Assembly: GCA_031400455.1 (NCBI GenBank)
Contig: JANNPX010000024.1
Location: forward strand, 1 to 64,000
DNA length: 64,000 nucleotides
Source of the DNA: JANXYW01 sp031400455
Lineage (GTDB): Bacteria > Chloroflexota > Dehalococcoidia > DSTF01 > JACRBR01
Reading direction: 5' to 3'
The translations under genes were made by a program, and so were the position numbers. Positions 58,535-64,000 of the stretch are shown here, in pieces (within the stretch, counting starts at the first letter, position 1; every line of letters begins with the position of its first letter). The notes beneath the pieces are model-generated. The model did no database searches and was not told the DNA's origin. It worked only from the letters and a program-made list of their open reading frames with translations.

Positions 58535-59034
58535 TGCGCTACTGGGTCGGCGCCGTCGTGGCGCTCTTTATCGCGCTCTTGCAAGCGTCGTCGATAGAGC
58601 AGTTCAGGGTGCTGAGCGTGACACCAAACCTTCTACTCGTCTTGCTCGTATCGTGGCTGGTGGTCCGCGGGCTCGACGACGTCCTGCCGATGATCGCCGT
58701 GGCCGGCGTCACGCTCGGTTTCGTCGGGTTGCAAACGCCGGGGCTGGTGCTGCTCGCGCTTCTGCCGATCGCCGGTCTCGGCCTCCTGCGCGAGATGCAC
58801 CTCATCCACAGCGACATCCTGATGATGCTCGCCTTCGTACTGGCCGCGACGATTGCGTACGAATTCATCATGATCGCCAGCTTGATGCTGACCGGCGGCG
58901 GCTACGATGTGCTCGCCGCACTGAGAAGCGTCGTCCTGCCCGCCACGATCGTGAATGTCGCGATCGCTCCGCCCGTGTACATGCTGATGCGCTTCGCGAA
59001 ATCGCCGGCGCGCCGCAACCGGCTGGCGTACTGA
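58534..59034 (+). CDS. mreD: rod shape-determining protein MreD
   Basis: A 166-residue integral membrane protein with about five helices (VVALFIALLQ; LLLVLLVSWLVV; LVLLALLPIAGLG; ILMMLAFVLAATIAYEFIM; ATIVNVAIAPPVYMLM). MreD sequences are weakly conserved; the call rests on topology, size and place between mreC and PBP2. Confidence 0.85.
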   Translation: MRYWVGAVVALFIALLQASSIEQFRVLSVTPNLLLVLLVSWLVVRGLDDVLPMIAVAGVTLGFVGLQTPGLVLLALLPIAGLGLLREMHLIHSDILMMLAFVLAATIAYEFIMIASLMLTGGGYDVLAALRSVVLPATIVNVAIAPPVYMLMRFAKSPARRNRLAY

Positions 59035-59084
59035 GGCGCCGCAGCAGCTGACGAATCCGTTCATGCGGAGGCGCTAAGGATAAG

Positions 59085-61025
59085 ATGGGAATTCTCGCAG
59101 GCAACAGGCGCCGGCGCTGGCGTGCCGAGCACGAAGAGACGGCGGATCCGCGGCAGCAGATCAACCAGAAGCTCTGGATCCTGCGGCTCGTCGTGCTCGC
59201 GGCGTTCGCGGTTCTGACGATCCAACTCGTCCGCCTGCAGCTCATCGAAGGCGATCGTTTCCAGCAGCGCGCCGCGCTGAACCAGCTCCGCATCGAACCC
59301 GTGATCCCGTCGCGCGGCATCATCACCGATCGCAACGGCGAGCCTGTCGTAGCGAATGTGCCCGGCTTCTCTGCCGCCGTTGTTGCCGCTGATATTCCCG
59401 AAGGGCGCGATCTGGAGATCGCCGGCGGACTGCAGGATCTCCTGGATGTTCCGGCGCTCGAGACCACGCTGCGCATCGAGGCCGCCCGCAAGTCGAACGA
59501 TCCCTTCGCGCCCGTGATCGTCAAGGACGGTCTCGATCAAGCCGCCGCCTTCCGTCTGCGCGAGCAGCTCCCCTCACTTCCCGGCGTCCAGGTTGTCGTC
59601 GACCCCGTGCGGCGCTACCTGGCTGGTGAGGTACTGAGCGACGTCCTCGGCTACACGGGGCGCGTCGACGAAGAAGACTATGCGCTGCTGAAAGACCGGG
59701 GGTACCTCGCCAGTGATCGCATCGGCAAGGCCGGCGTCGAAGCCGCCTACGAGGCGTACCTACGCGGAACCGTTGGCCGCAAGGAGATCGAAAAGGACGC
59801 CACGGGGCGAGAACTCCGCACCATCGCAGAGGATCCGGCGACCCCTGGCAACAATCTTGTGCTGTCGATCGACCTGGATCTTCAGAAGAAGGCGACCCAG
59901 CTAGTACAGGACGTTGCGAACGGTGGGCAGGCTGCGGCCATCGTGATGGACGTACACAGCGGCGAAGTGCTCGCCCTCGTGTCGCTCCCGATGTACGACA
60001 ACAACATCTTCTCCGGCAAGATCGATGAAGAACGCCTTCAGCAATACCTCGACGACCCGAAGAAGCCGTTGGTCAATCATGCGCTTTCGGAGCAGTACGC
60101 CCCCGGCTCGATCTTCAAGCAGATCACCGGCGCTGCTGCGCTGCAGGAGGGCGTCGCCGTCCCCTCCACGACGATCACCAGCAACGGATTCATCAACATC
60201 CCCAACCAGTACGATCCGTCGATCGTTTACACCTTCAAGGATTGGCGGACCCTCGGCACGCTGGACTTCTACGGCGGCATGGCAATGTCCTCCGATGTCT
60301 ACTACTACTATCTGTCTGGTGGCTATCACGCCTACGGCCAGAACTTCGATGGCCTCGGCGTCGAGCGACTTGCGCGGTACGCGCGGCAGTTCGGCCTCGG
60401 CCGCAAGACCGGCATCGACATCGCGGGCGAAGCCGATGGCAACATCCCCGACGAGGCGTGGAAACAAGAGACGTTCGGAGACGATTGGTTCCTCGGCGAC
60501 ACGTACAACATGGGCATCGGTCAGGGGTTCGTTGCCGCTACGCCGATCCAGATGGTGCGCGTCACCGCTGCCGTTGCCAACGGCGGCACGCTGCTCACGC
60601 CTCGTGTCGTCCGCGAGGTGCTCGACTCCCAACAGCACGTCATCGTGCCTGCCGATCCGAAAATCGAAGGCAACGTAGGGGTCAGCCCTGCCAACCTGGC
60701 GATCATACGCGAGGCGATGAAGCAGGCGGTGAGTTGGGGCAGCGCCAAGCCCGCATTCTTGCCCGACCTCGAGATCGCGGGCAAGACTGGCACCGCGGAG
60801 TTCGGCCCGCGCTTTGCTGACGGCTCGTACGAGACGCACGCCTGGTTCAGCGGATTCGCTCCGGCGAATGATCCGGAACTGGCGATTACCGTCTTCCTCG
60901 AGCGCGGCGTCGGCGCGACGAACGCGGCACCGCTCGCGGCAAAGATCCTCGACTACTACTTCCACCGCTCGCAGCCCGCGCGCACCGATGCCGCGCAGCC
61001 CATCGCAAGCGGGGTGACGCCGTGA
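59085..61025 (+). CDS. mrdA: penicillin-binding protein 2, elongation transpeptidase
   Basis: A 646-residue class B PBP. The N-terminal helix is WILRLVVLAAFAVLTIQLV (31-49); the pedestal begins PVIPSRGIITDRNGEPVV; the MrdA block DVLGYTGRVDEEDY is present. Motifs are S342-I-F-K345, an SxD-type second motif (SSDVYYYYL) usual in PBP2, and KTGTAEF. It is followed at once by rodA (GTGA overlap), so the two form the elongation synthase pair. Starts 50 bp after mreD. Confidence 0.94.
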   Translation: MGILAGNRRRRWRAEHEETADPRQQINQKLWILRLVVLAAFAVLTIQLVRLQLIEGDRFQQRAALNQLRIEPVIPSRGIITDRNGEPVVANVPGFSAAVVAADIPEGRDLEIAGGLQDLLDVPALETTLRIEAARKSNDPFAPVIVKDGLDQAAAFRLREQLPSLPGVQVVVDPVRRYLAGEVLSDVLGYTGRVDEEDYALLKDRGYLASDRIGKAGVEAAYEAYLRGTVGRKEIEKDATGRELRTIAEDPATPGNNLVLSIDLDLQKKATQLVQDVANGGQAAAIVMDVHSGEVLALVSLPMYDNNIFSGKIDEERLQQYLDDPKKPLVNHALSEQYAPGSIFKQITGAAALQEGVAVPSTTITSNGFINIPNQYDPSIVYTFKDWRTLGTLDFYGGMAMSSDVYYYYLSGGYHAYGQNFDGLGVERLARYARQFGLGRKTGIDIAGEADGNIPDEAWKQETFGDDWFLGDTYNMGIGQGFVAATPIQMVRVTAAVANGGTLLTPRVVREVLDSQQHVIVPADPKIEGNVGVSPANLAIIREAMKQAVSWGSAKPAFLPDLEIAGKTGTAEFGPRFADGSYETHAWFSGFAPANDPELAITVFLERGVGATNAAPLAAKILDYYFHRSQPARTDAAQPIASGVTP

Positions 61026-62143
61026 ACTTGCGTAACACCCCCACGCACGAGTTCGACCTGATCCTGCTGCTCTCCGCCGTCGGCCTGACGATGTACGGCG
61101 CTCTCCTCATCTACAGTGGCAGCCTCACAACGTATGGCTCGCCAGGGCAGGCGCTTTCGCACCCGGTGTCGAGACAGATCGCCTTCGCGGCCGTCGGCCT
61201 CGTGGCCATGCTCGTCCTCTCGCGCTTCGACTATCGAGCGTTTGGGCCTCTGAGTCTTACGCTGTATGTCGTTACCCTCGCCGCGCTCTTGTTCGTGCTC
61301 GTTGCGGGCTCCAGCGAGTACGGTTCGCGCCGCTGGATCGTCATCTTCGGCACGCCGGTGCAGCCGTCGGAGCTCGCGAAAGTGATGACTGTCATCCTGC
61401 TCGCGAAGTACTTCGCCGACAACGAGGAGACCATCCAGTCGCCGCGCGTCTTCCTTACGTCGCTCGCGCTAGCGGCTGCTCCTGCGGCGCTTGTCTTGGT
61501 CGAGCCCGACCTCGGATCGGCCATGGTCTTCGGTGTGCTCTGGCTCGGGATGGCGGTGATCGCCGGTGTGCGCCCCGCGCATCTCTTCGGGCTGTTCGCC
61601 GTGGCGCTCGCGCTCACTCCGCTTGCCGTCTTCTTTGCGCGGAACTACCAGCGCGAGCGCATCGACATCTGGCTCGACCCCAACAAGGATCCGCTCGGCA
61701 CCGGATTCAACATCCTGCAAGCAGAGATCAGCATCGGTTCCGGCGGCCTGTTCGGCAAGGGCTTCACGCAAGGCACACAAACGCAGCTCGACTATCTCCG
61801 CACCCAGACGACCGACTACATCTTCAGCGTCGGCGCGGAGGAACTCGGCTTCATCGGCGCCATGGTGCTCTTCGGCCTCTTCATCGCACTGCTGTTCCGC
61901 TGCCTTCGCGTGGCGGGCCTTGCCGACGACGCCTTCGGACGCCTCATCGCGGTCGGTGTGATGACGTTCATCCTCTTCCAGGTCTTTGTAAACATCGGCG
62001 TTAACATTAGACTGGTGCCGGTGACGGGCGTGCCGTTGCCGCTGGTCAGCCAGGGCGGCAGCTCACTCATCACGGTGCTGGCGTCGCTGGGGATATTGCA
62101 GAGCATTCTTGGACATCGACGCAAACGCGGCCGCCGGATCTAG
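61022..62143 (+). CDS. rodA: SEDS-family glycan polymerase RodA
   Basis: A 373-residue, ten-helix SEDS protein of the elongation machinery. Marks are VQPSELAKVMTVILLAKYFAD, LVEPDLGSAMVFGVLWLGM and the C-terminal GVPLPLVSQGGSSLITVLASLGILQSILGHRR. GTG at 61022 overlaps the PBP2 stop. RodA rather than FtsW is assigned from pairing with PBP2 and the mre genes. Confidence 0.94.
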   Translation: MNLRNTPTHEFDLILLLSAVGLTMYGALLIYSGSLTTYGSPGQALSHPVSRQIAFAAVGLVAMLVLSRFDYRAFGPLSLTLYVVTLAALLFVLVAGSSEYGSRRWIVIFGTPVQPSELAKVMTVILLAKYFADNEETIQSPRVFLTSLALAAAPAALVLVEPDLGSAMVFGVLWLGMAVIAGVRPAHLFGLFAVALALTPLAVFFARNYQRERIDIWLDPNKDPLGTGFNILQAEISIGSGGLFGKGFTQGTQTQLDYLRTQTTDYIFSVGAEELGFIGAMVLFGLFIALLFRCLRVAGLADDAFGRLIAVGVMTFILFQVFVNIGVNIRLVPVTGVPLPLVSQGGSSLITVLASLGILQSILGHRRKRGRRI

Positions 62144-63125
62144 CGCGGCGAGCGGCGGCTTCCTCGCCAGTCGCCTCTTCGCGGTCGTGCGTGTCGCCGT
62201 CACGCTGGCGATCGTCGCCGGTCTCATCTTCAAGCTCTCTCCGCGTGAGCTCAGCGACACCGTCCGCGATGCGAATGGCTGGCTCCTCGCCGCTGCGCTC
62301 GGCGTCATGTGCGTTGTGCAGGCGCTTGTCGTCGTCAAATGGCGCGTTCTGCTCCGCGTGCGCGATGTCGACGCGCCACTGCTTCCCGTGGTGCGCGCCT
62401 ATTGCGTCGGCAATCTCCTGAGCAACGTGCTTCCGACAGCCGTCGGTGGCGACGTCTATCGCGTCTATCGCATCCAGCGCGAGGCCAACGCGCGCGCCGC
62501 CGACGTCACCATGAGCGTGCTGTACGAGCGCGCGACCGGATACGCCGCCATGACCTGCCTCGGCGCCCTTGGCGCGGCCTTCCACTACGGCAGCATCGCC
62601 ATCGGCGTGCTCGCGCTAGCGGCCGGCGCGCTTGCCGCCGTGATACTCGCCGTCGTCCTGCCGCGCATGCCCTTCCCGGCGGTGCGCGACGATCATTTTC
62701 TGCGCAACCTGCTCGCCCATCGCCGCGAGTTGTTGGCCGTCTATCAGATGGCCGTCTTCTCGCTCGCCATTCAGGCGCTCTACATCTCGACGATAGCACT
62801 GCTGGGGTTGGCCCTCGGTGTGCACGTGTCCTGGTGGTACTGGGCGTTCGTGACGTGGGTTGTCGCCGTTGCGCTGCTCGCGCCGTTCACGCTCGGCGGC
62901 CTCGGCATCCGCGAATCGAGCTTCGCGACGCTGGTCAAGCACTCCGGCGCTACCGCCGCGCAGGGCGCATCGACCGGCTTCGCGCTCGGATTGCTGCTGG
63001 TGATCGTCAACGCCGCCGGCTTGCTCGCCGTCGAGATCGCCGCCCGCCTCGGCTACGGCGCGACAATCGCGCCGGAGCCATCGGTACCGCTCCCACCTCG
63101 AGAACCTGCAACCGCCAAACGCTAG
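62109..63125 (+). CDS. LPG synthase TM-region/flippase-like membrane protein
   Basis: A 338-residue protein with about eight helices and the family blocks YCVGNLLSNVLPTAVGGDVYRVYRI, SVLYERATGYAAM and the C-terminal LGGLGIRESSFATLVKHSG. These occur in the UPF0104 family (AglD/MprF N-terminal flippase-like). The start is uncertain: TTG at 62109 overlaps rodA by 35 bp. No soluble synthase domain is present, so lipid flipping or lipid-linked sugar handling is possible. It ends the rightward elongation unit. Confidence 0.78.
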   Translation: MDIDANAAAGSSAASGGFLASRLFAVVRVAVTLAIVAGLIFKLSPRELSDTVRDANGWLLAAALGVMCVVQALVVVKWRVLLRVRDVDAPLLPVVRAYCVGNLLSNVLPTAVGGDVYRVYRIQREANARAADVTMSVLYERATGYAAMTCLGALGAAFHYGSIAIGVLALAAGALAAVILAVVLPRMPFPAVRDDHFLRNLLAHRRELLAVYQMAVFSLAIQALYISTIALLGLALGVHVSWWYWAFVTWVVAVALLAPFTLGGLGIRESSFATLVKHSGATAAQGASTGFALGLLLVIVNAAGLLAVEIAARLGYGATIAPEPSVPLPPREPATAKR

Positions 63126-63148
63126 CTCCACGACCCATCACTCGAGCT

Positions 63149-63171
63149 CCCCTTCCCTTGCGGGGAAGGGG
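63149..63171. terminator. GC-rich hairpin between convergent genes
   Basis: CCCCTTCCC and GGGAAGGGG form a perfect 9-bp stem with a 5-nt loop, followed by GCCGGGGGTTAGGG. It lies between the flippase-like gene and plsY, which converge, so it could end both transcripts. The word looks like a dispersed intergenic element that recurs in many bacterial genomes. Confidence 0.6.
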
Positions 63172-63178
63172 CCGGGGG

Positions 63179-63871
63179 TTAGGGCACCCGGGCCGTGGTC
63201 TCGGCCTCAGGCGCGGCGGCGGCCACGTCTTCACGCTTCGCCCCGCCTCGTCCGATCCGAGGCTCCGTCCCGGCGCGTATCCGGTCGATGTTCGCCCGAT
63301 GCTTGTAGAGGATGATCGCGGCCGCGCCGGTGGCATATGCCGCGTACGCGGGCGGGCTGATGTCTAGCACTGCCAAGACCGCGAACAATACCGCCATTGC
63401 CGGCGTCATCGTGATCGACATGAGCGACATGATTCGTGTGCCTGCCACGACGAGCGCCGCAACCGGGATCAGCGCCACCGCCGCGATCGGGTTCATCGCC
63501 AGCGCAGCGCCGAAGCCGCTCGCGACGGCTTTGCCGCCACGGAACCCCGCCCATACAGGCCACACATGTCCGCACACCGCCGCGAACGCGCCTGCTGCTG
63601 CGACCCACGCGCGATCGTCGTGATCGATGCCGGCGGCATGGCCGAGCGCGATGCCGGCGTATACCGGCACGATGCCCTTGGCGATGTCGAGAATGATGAC
63701 GAGGACACCGGCTTTCGCGCCCGACGTGCGGATGACGTTCGTCGCGCCCGTCGCGCCGCTGCCGTAATCGCGTATATCCACGCCGCGCGTGATCCGCCCT
63801 ACGATGATCCCGAACTGCACTGACCCCAGTGCGTATCCGAACAGTGCGCTGACGGCGATCGCCCACCACAT
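63179..63871 (-). CDS. plsY: glycerol-3-phosphate acyltransferase PlsY
   Basis: A 230-residue membrane enzyme that moves the acyl group of acyl-phosphate (the PlsX product) to glycerol 3-phosphate. The three cytoplasmic motifs are seen: GYALGSVQFGIIVGR with DIRDYGSGATGATNVIRTSG, then GHVWPVWAGFRGGKAVASGFGA, and the later KHRANIDRIRAGTEPRIG. About six helices are predicted. The C-terminal 30 residues are polar and unusual. PlsX is partly present at the opposite end of the window. Confidence 0.95.
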   Translation of the reverse strand: MWWAIAVSALFGYALGSVQFGIIVGRITRGVDIRDYGSGATGATNVIRTSGAKAGVLVIILDIAKGIVPVYAGIALGHAAGIDHDDRAWVAAAGAFAAVCGHVWPVWAGFRGGKAVASGFGAALAMNPIAAVALIPVAALVVAGTRIMSLMSITMTPAMAVLFAVLAVLDISPPAYAAYATGAAAIILYKHRANIDRIRAGTEPRIGRGGAKREDVAAAAPEAETTARVP

Positions 63872-63934
63872 ATGCGCGTCCCTTCGTGAATGCGGCCTGA
63901 CGCAGCACTGTAGCGCAGAACCGCCCGCGCTCCG

Positions 63935-64000
63935 CTAGTGGACCGGCGCGTCTGCTCCGTTCGCCCACCAGCCCAGAAGTGCTTCCTGCCAGTTCGACCA
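63935..64000 (-). CDS. C-terminal fragment of an unknown gene
   Basis: On the minus strand the last 66 bases of the window form 21 codons and a TAG stop without interruption, rich in Trp and Ala (WSNWQEALLGWWANG). It would end 63 bp before the plsY start in the same direction. Too short to name; it could also be a chance open frame at the edge. Confidence 0.3.
   Translation of the reverse strand, partial: WSNWQEALLGWWANGADAPVH

Overview
The window is about 64 kb of high-GC bacterial chromosome, densely coding, with short intergenic gaps and many 1-4 bp start/stop overlaps. Gene content fits a free-living, peptidoglycan-making member of the Chloroflexota, perhaps Dehalococcoidia or SAR202-related. 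The clues are a class II B12-dependent ribonucleotide reductase, a TupABC tungstate transporter, a COG3618/enolase/Gfo-Idh sugar-acid cluster, stand-alone VOC and CaiB genes, and intergenic heptad repeats. This placement is inference; no rRNA or tRNA gene was seen to anchor it.

Layout. 1-9 kb: the 3' end of plsX, a repeat-rich gap, a CoA-transferase, a VOC protein, nagA, an Fpg-type DNA glycosylase, the catalytic subunit of ferredoxin-thioredoxin reductase, a DinB-fold protein, a sialidase-like propeller and a glutaredoxin-thioredoxin reductase fusion. 9-13 kb: a crotonase and a ferritin-like protein in one unit, a PPOX flavoprotein and a two-domain VOC dioxygenase-like protein. 13-21.4 kb: a locus for fucosylated and possibly sulfated glycans (FAH hydrolase, GH29 fucosidase, SDR, mutarotase, Gfo/Idh dehydrogenase, lactonase, then a divergent L-fuconate dehydratase and sulfatase). 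Together these cover every step from L-fucose to pyruvate and lactate by the non-phosphorylating route. 21.4-30 kb: dprA, a nucleotidyltransferase, trmD, a Nudix hydrolase, zinc-ribbon protein, moaD/moaE, comF, a TldD/PmbA protein, a DUF2203 protein and YjbQ.

30-33.5 kb: a leftward modE-tupABC unit preceded by a large nested stem-loop that looks like a cis-acting leader RNA. 33.6-38.5 kb: a leftward ribonucleotide-reduction block (nrdR, two unknown genes, nrdJ), a histone H1-like Lys/Ala/Pro repeat protein and a small membrane protein. 39.5-40 kb: a 455-bp non-coding stretch with strong RNA-like structure.

40-56.9 kb: a full leftward division and cell-wall (dcw) cluster, mraZ-rsmH-ftsL-ftsI-murF-mraY-murD-ftsW-murG-murC-murB-ddl-ftsQ-ftsA-ftsZ. 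It lacks only murE and is driven by a promoter carrying two MraZ boxes. 57-63 kb, divergent: moaB, then the elongation genes mreC-mreD-PBP2-rodA and a flippase-like membrane protein. Convergent plsY and a gene fragment end the window.

Several intergenic gaps hold 7-bp-period repeats and dispersed palindromes of a kind that recurs through this genome.
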